Assembly (NCBI RefSeq): GCF_031085165.1
Contig: NZ_JAVHTY010000001.1
Location: 310,001 to 374,000 of the forward strand
Direction: 5' to 3'
Origin: Pseudomonas sp. 102515
GTDB lineage: Bacteria; Pseudomonadota; Gammaproteobacteria; Pseudomonadales; Pseudomonadaceae
DNA: 64,000 bases
How positions within the stretch are numbered: position 1 is the first letter of the stretch; every line of letters begins with the position of its first letter. This document shows positions 9,635-17,934 of this stretch, piece after piece. The notes under the pieces were generated by a model. That model did not search any database and was not told the DNA's origin. It saw only the letters and a list, made by a program, of their open reading frames with translations. A program made the translations under genes and the position numbers.

Positions 9635-10189
9635 ATGCACGACGACGACGCCTCTTTCGCCGACTTCACCCGCGGGATCCGTCCGCTCAGGCAGGATCGC
9701 GCCGACACCGGCAAACCGCGCGCCGACCTGGGCCAGATCGCCCAGCGCCGGGCCGATGCGACCAGAACCTCGACCACTACCCGCGTGGATGGCCTGAGCG
9801 ATGCCTTCGTCATCGACGTGGGTGCCGAAGACGAGCTCTACTGGGGCCGCGACGGTGTCCAGGACACCCAGCTGAAGCGCCTCAAGGGTGGCCAGATCCC
9901 CTTCGAGGGCAGCCTGGACCTGCACGGCATGACCGTGGAGAAGGCGCGGGAAACCCTCTGGGACTTTCTCGCCGAGGCCACCCGCCTGGAAATCCGCTGC
10001 GTGCGCATCACCCATGGCAAGGCTGCTCGCCTGGATGGGCGCCGGCCGCTGATCAAGAGCCACGTCAATACCTGGTTGCGCCAGCACCCCCAGGTGCTGG
10101 GCTTCACCTCCTGCCTACCCCGCCACGGCGGTACCGGCTCGCTTTATGTCTTGCTCAAGCGCACCATGCTCGAAGGTCGCGACGAGTGA
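9635..10189 (+). CDS. Smr-domain endonuclease, SmrB/YfcN-like
   Basis: The 184-residue protein has an N-terminal polar half and a C-terminal Smr domain (about 95-180). The domain holds the DLHGM motif (98-102) and ITHGKAARLDG in place of the usual GxGxHS-type loop. The architecture and length match E. coli SmrB (YfcN), which cuts mRNA between collided ribosomes. A classical MutS2 is excluded because the ATPase is absent. GGAGAACGCC precedes the ATG. A TAGAAT hexamer at 9606-9611 could be its -10 box. It is followed at 63 bp by folE on the same strand. Confidence 0.85.
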   Translation: MHDDDASFADFTRGIRPLRQDRADTGKPRADLGQIAQRRADATRTSTTTRVDGLSDAFVIDVGAEDELYWGRDGVQDTQLKRLKGGQIPFEGSLDLHGMTVEKARETLWDFLAEATRLEIRCVRITHGKAARLDGRRPLIKSHVNTWLRQHPQVLGFTSCLPRHGGTGSLYVLLKRTMLEGRDE

Positions 10190-10252
10190 CTCCGCGACTC
10201 GGGTGACGTCTCATCCGGGCACCCACTTCCTTATCGACAAACAGGAACCCCA

Positions 10253-10801
10253 ATGTCCCTCGAACAGCACTACTCCTCGATCCTGACCGGACTCGGCGAA
10301 GACATCGGCCGGGAGGGGCTGGTGGACACGCCCAAGCGCGCGGCCAAGGCCATGCAGTACCTCTGCCGTGGCTACACCCAGACGCTGGAAGAGGTGGTGG
10401 GCGAGGCGCTCTTCACCTCGGACAACAGCGAGATGGTGCTGGTCAAGAACATCGAGCTGTACTCCCTGTGCGAGCACCACATGCTGCCCTTCATCGGCAA
10501 GGCCCACGTCGCCTACATGCCCAAGGGCAAGGTGCTGGGGCTGTCCAAGGTGGCACGCATCGTCGACATGTTCGCTCGCCGGCTGCAGATCCAGGAAAAC
10601 ATGACCCGGCAGATCGCCGAAGCCATCGAGCAGGTCACCGGTGCGGCCGGTGTCGCGGTGGTCATCGAGGCGCAGCACATGTGCATGATGATGCGCGGCG
10701 TGGAGAAGCAGAATTCCTCCATGGTCACCTCGGTGATGCTCGGCCAGTTCCGCGCCAGCGACGCCACCCGCGCCGAATTCCTCAGCCTGATCAATCGCTG
10801 A
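10253..10801 (+). CDS. folE: GTP cyclohydrolase I
   Basis: The enzyme converts GTP to 7,8-dihydroneopterin triphosphate, the first step to tetrahydrofolate and pterin cofactors. The 182-residue length is typical. Zinc and active-site motifs are intact: [18 protein letters not shown] (about 71-88) and the second Cys in [12 protein letters not shown] (about 138-149). The N-terminal arm seen in longer enzymes is short. AGGAA precedes the ATG. The stop codon lies only 10 nt before the hairpin that covers the next gene's start, so folE translation may influence that gene. Confidence 0.95.
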   Translation: MSLEQHYSSILTGLGEDIGREGLVDTPKRAAKAMQYLCRGYTQTLEEVVGEALFTSDNSEMVLVKNIELYSLCEHHMLPFIGKAHVAYMPKGKVLGLSKVARIVDMFARRLQIQENMTRQIAEAIEQVTGAAGVAVVIEAQHMCMMMRGVEKQNSSMVTSVMLGQFRASDATRAEFLSLINR

Positions 10802-10810
10802 GTCGGCCGC

Positions 10811-10877
10811 GACGTCCGCCATCCTGGAGAGTCGAAGCCTCGAATCTCCAGGAGACCTGCACGCCATGGCGGACGTC
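10811..10877 (+). promoter_or_regulatory. Nested mRNA hairpin burying the SD and start codon of the ABM gene
   Basis: An outer 12-bp stem pairs GACGTCCGCCAT (10811-10822) with ATGGCGGACGTC (10866-10877), which contains the start codon. Immediately inside, TCCTGGAGA (10822-10830) pairs with TCTCCAGGA (10845-10853), which contains most of the AGGAG ribosome binding site. A 4-bp TCGA stem caps it. One 12-nt bulge separates the two stems on the 3' side. The structure should block initiation unless it is opened, for example by ribosomes ending folE at 10801. Confidence 0.7.
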
Positions 10878-11171
10878 CACAGCCTCACCCTGTTCAAAGC
10901 CCAGCCCGAACGTTCCCAGGCGCTGGGCGCCCACCTGCTGGACCTGGCTGCTGTGGCGGTGCGGGACGACGGGTGCCTGGACTATCGGGTATTCCAGGGT
11001 AGCGAGGACGGCGACCTCTGGGTGGTCCAGGCCCGCTGGATCTCGGTCGCCGCCCAGGACGACCACTTCAACCAGCCACACACTCTCGCCTTTCTCGACG
11101 AGTTGCCCAAGCTGGCGGACGAGGTGGATCTGTATCCGCTGGAGCCGAAAAGGCCGACGACCGAGCTTTGA
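10866..11171 (+). CDS. Antibiotic biosynthesis monooxygenase (ABM) domain protein, YgiN-like
   Basis: The 101-residue product is one ferredoxin-like ABM domain: a first beta strand (SLTLFKAQP), a helix (RSQALGAHLLDLAAVAV), DDGCLDYRVFQ, WVVQARWIS, then the HFNQPHTLAFLDELPKLA helix. Proteins of this size are often quinol monooxygenases or small dimeric enzymes, and the substrate is unknown. Translation starts from an SD (AGGAG, 10850-10854) 11 nt upstream, held in a nested hairpin. It follows folE and probably shares its transcript, because no promoter is visible in the 64-bp gap. Confidence 0.8.
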   Translation: MADVHSLTLFKAQPERSQALGAHLLDLAAVAVRDDGCLDYRVFQGSEDGDLWVVQARWISVAAQDDHFNQPHTLAFLDELPKLADEVDLYPLEPKRPTTEL

Positions 11172-11199
11172 CGAGAGGCTGCCAGGATTGCGATGAATC

Positions 11200-11293
11200 G
11201 TGGGTTGGGCTGAGACGGCTCCATCGTCGAAGCCCAACGGGACCGGCGCCGAGGCAAGGGCTGTTGGGCTTCGCTGCGCTCGACCTAACCTAC
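11200..11293. repeat. Dispersed nested-palindrome repeat, copy 1
   Basis: The element starts with GTGGGTTGGGCTGAG, ends with CCTAACCTAC and contains a perfect inner inverted repeat, CGAAGCCCAAC and GTTGGGCTTCG. A second copy in the opposite orientation lies at 44877-44971. The two share GGTTGGG(C/T)TGAGACGGCTCC followed by TCGTCGAAGC. It occupies the gap between the convergent ABM and apt genes. Confidence 0.75.
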
Positions 11294-11355
11294 GGTGCCC
11301 GTGGCAGCGGCCGCCTGGGCGCTAGGTTATGGCGGAGATAGCGAACGTCCGCCAC

Positions 11356-11904
11356 TCAATACTCGGACAGCGCAAAGCTCGTCAGGGCGAAGGTGGGGAT
11401 GCCGGCGGCTTCCAGGCGCTTGGAGCCGCCCAGTTCCGGCAGGTCGACGATGGCGGCCGCTTCGTGGACCTCGGCGCCCAGGCGGCGGATCAGGTTGCCG
11501 GCGGCGACCAGGGTGCCACCGGTGGCGATGAGGTCGTCGACCAGCAGGACCGAATCACCGGCACCGACGCTGTCCTTGTGTACCTCGATCACCGAATCGC
11601 CGTATTCGGTGCTGTAGACCTCGGTCAGCAGCTCGGCCGGCAGCTTGCCCTGTTTGCGGAACAGCACTAGCGGCTTGCCCAGCTCGTAGGCCAGGATCGG
11701 GCCGATGAGGAATCCGCGTGCATCCAGCGCCCCGACGTGGGTGAAGGACGCCGAACGATAGCGCTCCAGCAACTCCGCGATGACGGCATGCAGCCCCTCG
11801 GGTGACTGGAACAGTGGCGTGATGTCCCGAAAGATCACCCCCGGCTTGGGAAAATCGGGCACGGCCCGGATGAGGGATTTCAGGGCGGATTCGGAAAAGG
11901 ACAT
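11356..11904 (-). CDS. apt: Adenine phosphoribosyltransferase
   Basis: The enzyme makes AMP from adenine and PRPP in purine salvage. The 182-residue product carries the PRPP-binding motif [14 protein letters not shown] (about 123-136), [15 protein letters not shown] near the N-terminus (about 18-32) and [11 protein letters not shown] use the ATG at 11904. An upstream extension to 12051 reads through the promoter and has no family similarity. A near-consensus -10 (TATACT) lies 47 bases upstream. It is divergent from the ribose operon. Confidence 0.95.
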   Translation of the reverse strand: MSFSESALKSLIRAVPDFPKPGVIFRDITPLFQSPEGLHAVIAELLERYRSASFTHVGALDARGFLIGPILAYELGKPLVLFRKQGKLPAELLTEVYSTEYGDSVIEVHKDSVGAGDSVLLVDDLIATGGTLVAAGNLIRRLGAEVHEAAAIVDLPELGGSKRLEAAGIPTFALTSFALSEY

Positions 11905-11950
11905 GGCAGAGACTCTCGGGCGCCGGGCGCCTGGTTGAACACGATTGCAC

Positions 11951-11956
11951 AGTATA
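11951..11956 (-). promoter_or_regulatory. apt -10 element
   Basis: On the minus strand TATACT lies 47 bases before the apt start, preceded by TTGGCC about 19 bp upstream. The -10 is one base from consensus; the -35 spacing is slightly long. Confidence 0.45.
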
Positions 11957-12025
11957 CCGGTGCCTGCCCAGCCAGGGCCAACCCGCCAGCCTTGCGAGCT
12001 GAATCGATTCATGTAGTGCCTTACG

Positions 12026-12054
12026 TTGACAGCTACCAGGGAAGCGGACATTCT
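12026..12054 (+). promoter_or_regulatory. Ribose operon promoter
   Basis: TTGACA (12026-12031) is a consensus -35 and stands 17 bp before CATTCT (12049-12054), a moderate -10. The RbsR-type palindrome begins 8 bp further on and would cover the transcription start. Confidence 0.6.
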
Positions 12055-12061
12055 CGACGGC

Positions 12062-12077
12062 GCGCAAACGTTTGCGC
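12062..12077. promoter_or_regulatory. RbsR operator
   Basis: GCGCAAACGTTTGCGC is a perfect 16-bp palindrome with the central CG of LacI-family operators, close to the E. coli RbsR site. It sits just downstream of the promoter and 36 bp before rbsB. The LacI-family regulator gene is in the same operon. Confidence 0.85.
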
Positions 12078-12113
12078 AACCACAAGAACCATAAGAATTC
12101 GGAGATTCCCCCT

Positions 12114-13070
12114 ATGCTGGCCTTTCGCCCTGCCCGCCTGCTGGCGGCTATCGCTCTCGCCTCCGCTTCGCTGATCCTGCCGCTCACCGCCAGTCATGCC
12201 ACGGCCGCCGAGAAGCCGAAGGTCGCGCTGGTCATGAAGTCCCTGGCCAACGAATTCTTCCTGACCATGGAAGACGGCGCCAAGACCTACCAGAAAGAGC
12301 ACTCCGCCGACTTCGACCTGATTTCCAACGGGATCAAGGACGAGACCGACACCTCCAGCCAGATCCGTATCGTCGAGCAAATGATCGTGTCCAAGGTCGA
12401 CGCCCTGGTCATCGCCCCGGCCGATTCCAAGGCGCTGGTCCCGGTACTGAAGAAGGCGAGCGACGCCGGCATCAAGGTGGTCAACATCGACAATCGCCTG
12501 GATCCCGACGTGCTCAAGTCCAAGTCCCTGGACATCCCCTTCGTCGGCCCCGACAACCGCAAGGGCGCCCGGCTGGTAGGCGAATACCTCGCCAAGCAGC
12601 TCAAGCAGGGTGACCAGGTCGGCATCATCGAGGGCGTCTCCACCACCACCAACGCCCAGCAGCGCACCGCAGGCTTCAAGGACGCCATGGAAGCGGCCGG
12701 CATGAAGATCGTCGGCGTGCAGTCCGGCAACTGGGAAATCGACAAGGGCAATGCCGTGGCCGCGGCCATGCTCAACGAATACCCCGACCTGAAGGCCCTG
12801 CTGGCCGGCAACGACAGCATGGCGCTGGGCGCCGTCTCCGCCGTGCGCGCGGCCGGCAAGAAAGGTCAGGTGCAGATCGTCGGCTACGACAACATCAAGG
12901 CCATCCACCCGATGCTGAAAGACGGTCGCGTCCTCGCCACCGCCGACCAGTTCGCCGCCAAGCAGGCCGTGTTCGGGATCGAGGCCGCGCTCAAGCTGGT
13001 CAAGGGCGAGCCCACCGGTGCCAAGGACGGCGTGATCGAGACCCCGGTCGAACTCGTCACCCAGCCCTGA
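12114..13070 (+). CDS. rbsB: D-ribose ABC transporter, periplasmic binding protein
   Basis: The 318-residue protein has a signal peptide (basic start, hydrophobic core LLAAIALASASLILPL, cut after about ATA-A). The rest is a periplasmic sugar-binding fold of the RbsB type, with KSLANEFFLTMEDGAK and NAQQRTAGFKDAM motifs. It captures ribose for RbsAC. The ATG at 12114 is preceded by GGAG, while the in-frame ATG at 12072 falls inside the operator palindrome and would spoil the signal peptide. It is the first gene of rbsBACRKD. Confidence 0.95.
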   Translation: MLAFRPARLLAAIALASASLILPLTASHATAAEKPKVALVMKSLANEFFLTMEDGAKTYQKEHSADFDLISNGIKDETDTSSQIRIVEQMIVSKVDALVIAPADSKALVPVLKKASDAGIKVVNIDNRLDPDVLKSKSLDIPFVGPDNRKGARLVGEYLAKQLKQGDQVGIIEGVSTTTNAQQRTAGFKDAMEAAGMKIVGVQSGNWEIDKGNAVAAAMLNEYPDLKALLAGNDSMALGAVSAVRAAGKKGQVQIVGYDNIKAIHPMLKDGRVLATADQFAAKQAVFGIEAALKLVKGEPTGAKDGVIETPVELVTQP

Positions 13071-13085
13071 TCCGAGGAGAGCCCC

Positions 13086-14642
13086 ATGTCGTCCGAGGTC
13101 ATCCTCAGCGCCCGTGGCATCGGCAAGACCTATGCACAGCCGGTACTCGGCGGCGTGGACCTGGAGTTGCGCGCCGGCGAAGTGCTGGCGCTCACCGGGG
13201 AAAACGGCGCCGGCAAGAGCACCCTGTCCAAGATTCTCTGTGGCCTGGTGCAACCCACCACCGGAGAGCTGAGCTTCCTTGGCCGACCCTATGCCCCGGG
13301 CAGCCGCCGAGAGGCGGAGGCCCAGGGGGTGCGGATGGTCATGCAGGAGCTCAATCTGCTGCCCACCCTCACCGTGGCGGAAAATCTCTTTCTCGACCGC
13401 CTGCCCCGGCGGCTGGGCTGGATTGACCGTCGTCAGCTGCGCGAACAGGCTCGGCTGGCCATGGCCCAGGTCGGCCTGGAGGCCATCGATCCGGATACCC
13501 CCATCGCCGAACTGGGCGTGGGTCACCAGCAGATGGTGGAAATCGCCCGCAACCTGATCGGCGATTGCCGGGTGCTGATCCTCGACGAGCCGACCGCCAT
13601 GCTCACCTCGCGCGAGGTGGAACTGCTGTTCGAGCAGATCGCGCGGCTGCGTGCCCGGGGCGTGGCCCTGGTCTACATCTCCCACCGCCTGGAAGAACTC
13701 AAGCGCATCGCCCAGCAGCTGGTGGTGCTGCGCGATGGTCGCCTGGTGGCCGATGCCCCCATGGCGGAGTACGGCACCGACCAGATCGTCAGCCTCATGG
13801 TCGGCCGGGATCTCGGCGAGCACCTGGACATGGGCGAGCGCCGGTTCGGCCCGCCCCTGCTGGAGGTCAAGAGGCTCACGCGCGCCGACAAGGTCCAGGA
13901 CGTCTCCTTCAGCGTCCGCGCTGGCGAGATCTATGGTATTTCCGGCTTGATCGGCGCCGGACGGACCGAACTGCTGCGGCTGATCTTTGGCGCCGATCGC
14001 GCCGACTCCGGCGCGGTGCACCTGGCCGGCAAGCCGGTCGACCTGAGCTCGCCGGCCAAGGTGGTGCGCCAGGGCATCGCCCTCATCACCGAGGATCGCA
14101 AGAGCGAAGGCCTGCTGCTCAGCCAGCCGATCAGCGCCAACATCGCCCTGGGCAACATGGCCAAGGTCGCCCAGCAGGGCCTGGTCAGCACTTCCCGTGA
14201 AGCTGCCCTGGCCGAGCGCCATATCAAGGGCATGCGCATCCGCTGCAACGATGGCACCCAGCCCGTGGGCGAACTCTCCGGTGGCAACCAGCAGAAGGTG
14301 GTCATCGGCCGCTGGCTCGAACGCGATTGCCAGGTGCTGCTGTTCGACGAACCCACGCGCGGCATCGACGTCGGCGCCAAGTTCGAAATCTATGGCCTGC
14401 TGGCCGAACTCACCCGCCAGGGCAAGGCCCTGGTGGTGGTGTCCAGTGACCTGCGCGAGCTGATGCTGATCTGCGATCGCATCGGCGTGATCTCCGCCGG
14501 CCGCCTGGAAGCCACCTTCGAACGCCATGACTGGGATCAGGAGCGGCTGCTGGCCGCCGCCTTCGCCGGCTATCGCTCCCGCGAAGCCCTGCTGGAAGAA
14601 CCTGTCCCGCCGCAACCCCTTTCTCAGGAAGCCATTCGATGA
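13086..14642 (+). CDS. rbsA: D-ribose ABC transporter, dual ATPase
   Basis: This 518-residue ATPase powers ribose uptake. It contains two ABC domains. The first has a classic Walker A (GENGAGKST, about 38-46) and Walker B (VLILDEPTAML). The second has the degenerate GLIGAGRTELLRLIFG loop usual for RbsA-type sugar importers and the signature LSGGNQQKVVIGRWL. GAGGAG precedes the ATG, 15 nt after rbsB. The stop overlaps the rbsC start as ATGA. Confidence 0.96.
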   Translation: MSSEVILSARGIGKTYAQPVLGGVDLELRAGEVLALTGENGAGKSTLSKILCGLVQPTTGELSFLGRPYAPGSRREAEAQGVRMVMQELNLLPTLTVAENLFLDRLPRRLGWIDRRQLREQARLAMAQVGLEAIDPDTPIAELGVGHQQMVEIARNLIGDCRVLILDEPTAMLTSREVELLFEQIARLRARGVALVYISHRLEELKRIAQQLVVLRDGRLVADAPMAEYGTDQIVSLMVGRDLGEHLDMGERRFGPPLLEVKRLTRADKVQDVSFSVRAGEIYGISGLIGAGRTELLRLIFGADRADSGAVHLAGKPVDLSSPAKVVRQGIALITEDRKSEGLLLSQPISANIALGNMAKVAQQGLVSTSREAALAERHIKGMRIRCNDGTQPVGELSGGNQQKVVIGRWLERDCQVLLFDEPTRGIDVGAKFEIYGLLAELTRQGKALVVVSSDLRELMLICDRIGVISAGRLEATFERHDWDQERLLAAAFAGYRSREALLEEPVPPQPLSQEAIR

Positions 14643-15616
14643 GCAGTCTTCCCGTCACCTCCTCCCGGCGTGCCTTCGGCCTGGGCCTGGGCACCTACGT
14701 CGGCCTGGCCGCGGCCCTGCTGGCCATGATCGTGCTGTTTTCACTGATGAGCAGCCATTTTCTCTCCTACGCCACCTTCACCACCCTGGCCAACCAGATC
14801 CCCGATCTGATGGTGCTGGCGACCGGGATGACCTTCATCCTGATCATCGGCGGCATCGATCTCTCGGTGGGTTCGGTGGTCGCCCTGGCCGCCGCCGTGG
14901 TCAGCGTCGCCACCCTGGAATGGGGCTGGGGGATCCTGCCGGCCGCCGCCCTGGGCATGCTCTGCGCGGCCCTGACCGGCACCCTCACCGGCAGCGTGAC
15001 GGTGGCCTGGCGCATCCCCTCCTTCATCGTCTCCTTGGGCGTGCTGGAGATGGCCCGTGGCGCCGCCTACCAGCTGACCGATTCGCGCACCGCCTACATC
15101 GGCGATGCCTACGCCTGGCTGTCGACGCCCTTCGCCTTCGGCATCTCGCCCTCCTTCGTCATCGCCCTGCTGGTGATCGTGGTCGCGCAGTTGCTGCTGA
15201 CCCGCTCGGTGCTCGGTCGCTACCTGATCGCCATCGGCACCAACGAGGAAGCGGTGCGCCTGGCCGGGATCAATCCCAAGCCCTACAAGGTCATCGTCTT
15301 CGCCCTGATGGGCCTGCTGGCGGGCCTCGCCGCGCTGTTCCAGATCTCCCGTCTGGAAGCCGCCGATCCCAATGCCGGCGTTGGCCTGGAGCTGCAGGTG
15401 ATCGCCGCCGTGGTGATCGGCGGGACCAGCCTCATGGGCGGCCGCGGCTCGGTCATCAGCACCTTCTTCGGCGTGCTGATCATCTCGGTACTGGCTGCGG
15501 GCCTGGCCCAGATTGGCGCCAGCGAGCCGACCAAGCGCATCATCACCGGCGCGGTCATCGTGGTCGCTGTGATCCTCGACACCTACCGCAGCCAGCGCGC
15601 CAAGAGCAAGGGCTGA
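14639..15616 (+). CDS. rbsC: D-ribose ABC transporter, permease
   Basis: This 325-residue polytopic membrane protein forms the ribose channel. It has about eight to ten hydrophobic segments. The family motif GIDLSVGSVVALAA (about 76-89) and the coupling region GTNEEAVRLAGINPKPYKVIVFALMG (about 199-224) contact RbsA. The start ATG overlaps the rbsA stop, and its stop overlaps the rbsR start (TGATG), so translation is continuous through the operon. Confidence 0.96.
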   Translation: MSSLPVTSSRRAFGLGLGTYVGLAAALLAMIVLFSLMSSHFLSYATFTTLANQIPDLMVLATGMTFILIIGGIDLSVGSVVALAAAVVSVATLEWGWGILPAAALGMLCAALTGTLTGSVTVAWRIPSFIVSLGVLEMARGAAYQLTDSRTAYIGDAYAWLSTPFAFGISPSFVIALLVIVVAQLLLTRSVLGRYLIAIGTNEEAVRLAGINPKPYKVIVFALMGLLAGLAALFQISRLEAADPNAGVGLELQVIAAVVIGGTSLMGGRGSVISTFFGVLIISVLAAGLAQIGASEPTKRIITGAVIVVAVILDTYRSQRAKSKG

Positions 15617-16635
15617 TGGCGACCATCAAGGATGTCGCCGCCCGCGCCGGCATCTCCTACACCACGGTCTCCCATGTGGTGAACAACAGCCGCCCGGTCA
15701 GTCCGGGCGTGCGGGAAAAGGTCGAGGCGGCCATCGCCGAACTGGGCTACGTGCCCAGCGGCGTGGCGCGCTCCCTGCGCAGCCGCGCCACCGGCACCTT
15801 CGGCGTGCTGGTGCCCAATGCGGTCAACCCCTACTTCGCCGAACTGGCGCGGGGGATCGAGGATCATTGCGAGCGCCAGGGCTACAGCATCATCCTCTGC
15901 AATTCCGATGACGATGCCGACAAGCAGCTGCGCTATCTGCGGGTGCTCAAGGAGCGCCGGATCGACGGCCTGGTGGTCGCCACTGTGGACGGCGATCCGC
16001 GCTTCGCCCGCGCGCTCGCCGGCCTGCGTATCCCGCTGGTGTTGGCCGACCGGCCGCTGGACGGTGTCCAGGCCGCGCATATCCGCGTCGATCACCGCCA
16101 GGGCGGCCTGCTCGCCACCCGCCATCTGCTGGAACTCGGCCATCGCCGGATCGCCTGCATCGGTGGCCCGGCCGACTCCCCCGTCGCCAGCGAGCGGATC
16201 GCCGGCTACCAGGAGGCTCTGGCGAAAGCCGCTATCGCCCCTGGCGCCATCCAGCGCTGTTCCTTCACCGCGGCGGCCGGTCATGCCGCGGCCCGCGAGT
16301 TGTTGGCGCGGGCGGAGCGCCCGACCGCGATCTTCGCCGGCAACGACACCATCGCCCTGGGCGTGTTGCGCGCCGCCGCCGAGCTGGGGCTGAGCGTCCC
16401 CGGCCAGCTCTCGGTGGTGGGCTTCGACGACATCGAGCTCAGTCGCTATCTCTACCCGGCCCTGACCACCATCGGCCAGTCGATCCGCGACCTCGGCGAG
16501 CGCGCCGCCCAGCTCCTGCTGGCGCGCCGCGAGACGGTCGGCAGCCCTTCCACCCACGACATCGCCGTACCCCGGCTGGTGCTGCGCGAATCCACCGCGG
16601 CACCCTCTGCTCTGGAGACCTCCCATGCACCCTGA
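15616..16635 (+). CDS. rbsR: Ribose operon repressor, LacI family
   Basis: The 339-residue regulator starts with the LacI helix-turn-helix (TIKDVAARAGISYTTVSHVV, residues 3-22) and the hinge helix (YVPSGVARSLR). A periplasmic-binding-like effector domain follows (VLVPNAVNPYFAELARGIE, DRPLDG, VVGFDDIELSRYL). It should bind the palindrome at 12062-12077 and release it when ribose is present. The start ATG overlaps the rbsC stop. Being inside the operon means it is autoregulated. Confidence 0.94.
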   Translation: MATIKDVAARAGISYTTVSHVVNNSRPVSPGVREKVEAAIAELGYVPSGVARSLRSRATGTFGVLVPNAVNPYFAELARGIEDHCERQGYSIILCNSDDDADKQLRYLRVLKERRIDGLVVATVDGDPRFARALAGLRIPLVLADRPLDGVQAAHIRVDHRQGGLLATRHLLELGHRRIACIGGPADSPVASERIAGYQEALAKAAIAPGAIQRCSFTAAAGHAAARELLARAERPTAIFAGNDTIALGVLRAAAELGLSVPGQLSVVGFDDIELSRYLYPALTTIGQSIRDLGERAAQLLLARRETVGSPSTHDIAVPRLVLRESTAAPSALETSHAP

Positions 16636-17533
16636 CGTCGTCGTCATCGGCAGCCTGAACATGGACCTGGTGGTGCGCGCCCCGCGCCTGCCCAAGGGCG
16701 GCGAAACGCTCGCCGGCCACGCTTTCACCACCGCACCGGGCGGCAAGGGCGCGAATCAGGCCGTCGCCGCGGCACGCCTGGGCGCCCGGGTCGCCATGAT
16801 CGGCTGCGTCGGCGCCGATCCCTACGGCGACTTCCTCACCCGCAGCCTGCTCCAGGAAGGTATCGACTGCCAGGGCGTTTCGGTGGCTGCGGAGGTGCCC
16901 ACCGGCATCGCCTCCATCCTGGTGGACGACCAGGGCCAGAACGCCATCGTCATCGTCGCCGGCGGTAACGGCGAACTGTCGGCCGCACACCTGCAGGCCC
17001 AAGAAAGCGTGCTCGACCAGGCCAAGCTGGTGATCGCCCAGCTGGAAGTCCCGCTGGCCACCGTGGGCGCTGCCCTCGCCCGCGCCCATGCACTGGGCAA
17101 GACGGTGATCCTCAATCCGGCGCCGGCCACCGGTCCGTTGCCGGCCGAGTGGTACGCCCATATCGACTACCTGGTGCCCAATGAAAGCGAAGCCAGCCTG
17201 CTGACCGGCCTGGCGGTGGACACTCTGGAGCAGGCCGAAGCCGCCGCACGTCAGCTGGTCGCCGCCGGCGCCCGTCAGGTGCTGCTGACCCTGGGTGGCC
17301 AGGGCCTGCTGCAGGTCACCGCCGACAGCTGCCGCCACCACCCGGCCACACCGGTCAAGGCGGTGGACACCACCGCCGCCGGCGACACCTTCCTGGGTGG
17401 CTTCGCCGCCGGCCTGGCGGAGGGTCTGAGCGTCTCGGAGGCCATCGCCCTCGGCCAGCAGGCCGCCGCCATTGCCGTCACCCGCCCGGGCGCCCAGCCG
17501 TCCATCCCCACCCGCCAGGAGCTCGCCCGGTGA
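16625..17533 (+). CDS. rbsK: Ribokinase
   Basis: The enzyme phosphorylates ribose to ribose-5-phosphate for the pentose phosphate pathway. The 302-residue PfkB-family protein has [20 protein letters not shown] at the N-terminus (about 9-28), the [15 protein letters not shown] glycine motif (about 40-54) and the catalytic [14 protein letters not shown] near 246-259 with Asp252 as base. It overlaps the end of rbsR by 11 nt, with GGAG upstream inside rbsR. Confidence 0.96.
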   Translation: MHPDVVVIGSLNMDLVVRAPRLPKGGETLAGHAFTTAPGGKGANQAVAAARLGARVAMIGCVGADPYGDFLTRSLLQEGIDCQGVSVAAEVPTGIASILVDDQGQNAIVIVAGGNGELSAAHLQAQESVLDQAKLVIAQLEVPLATVGAALARAHALGKTVILNPAPATGPLPAEWYAHIDYLVPNESEASLLTGLAVDTLEQAEAAARQLVAAGARQVLLTLGGQGLLQVTADSCRHHPATPVKAVDTTAAGDTFLGGFAAGLAEGLSVSEAIALGQQAAAIAVTRPGAQPSIPTRQELAR

Positions 17534-17934
17534 AAAAGACCGCTCTGCTCAACATCGCCCTGTCCCAGGCCGTTGCCAGTCTCGGTCACGGCGACCTGGT
17601 AGTCATCGGTGACGCCGGCATGCCGGTGCCGCCGGGCACGCCCTTGGTCGATCTGGCCGTGACCCCGGGCGTACCGGATTTTCTCAGTGTGCTGCAGGCG
17701 CTGCTCAGCGAGATGCAGGTGGAAAGCCATCTGCTCGCCGAGGAAACCCTCACCGCCCAGCCACCGGCACTGGGCGAACTGGAACGCCTGACCGGGGGCG
17801 GCGCCTTGGGCAGCCGCCGCCTGGTCTCCCATGACGAAATGAAGACCCTGTGTCGCCAGGCCCGGGTGCAGATCCGCACCGGCGAGTGCCAGCCCTACAC
17901 CAACCTGATCCTGGTCGCCGGCGTCGCCTTCTAG
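17530..17934 (+). CDS. rbsD: D-ribose pyranase
   Basis: This 134-residue enzyme interconverts the pyranose and furanose forms of ribose so that RbsK receives its substrate. The catalytic His is in SLGHGD (His20), followed by [11 protein letters not shown], and the C-terminal [17 protein letters not shown] motif is intact. It overlaps the rbsK stop by 4 nt. Its TAG stop lies inside the CTAG at 17931-17934 that also supplies the stop of the convergent gene, leaving no room for a terminator between them. Confidence 0.95.
   Translation: MKKTALLNIALSQAVASLGHGDLVVIGDAGMPVPPGTPLVDLAVTPGVPDFLSVLQALLSEMQVESHLLAEETLTAQPPALGELERLTGGGALGSRRLVSHDEMKTLCRQARVQIRTGECQPYTNLILVAGVAF

Noticed and set aside
12033-14615. 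860-codon open frame on the minus strand across rbsB and rbsA
   Set aside because: It is antisense to two clear ribose transporter genes, its composition is the Ala/Gly/His/Gln bias of antisense frames in high-GC genes, and it has no domain or ribosome binding site.
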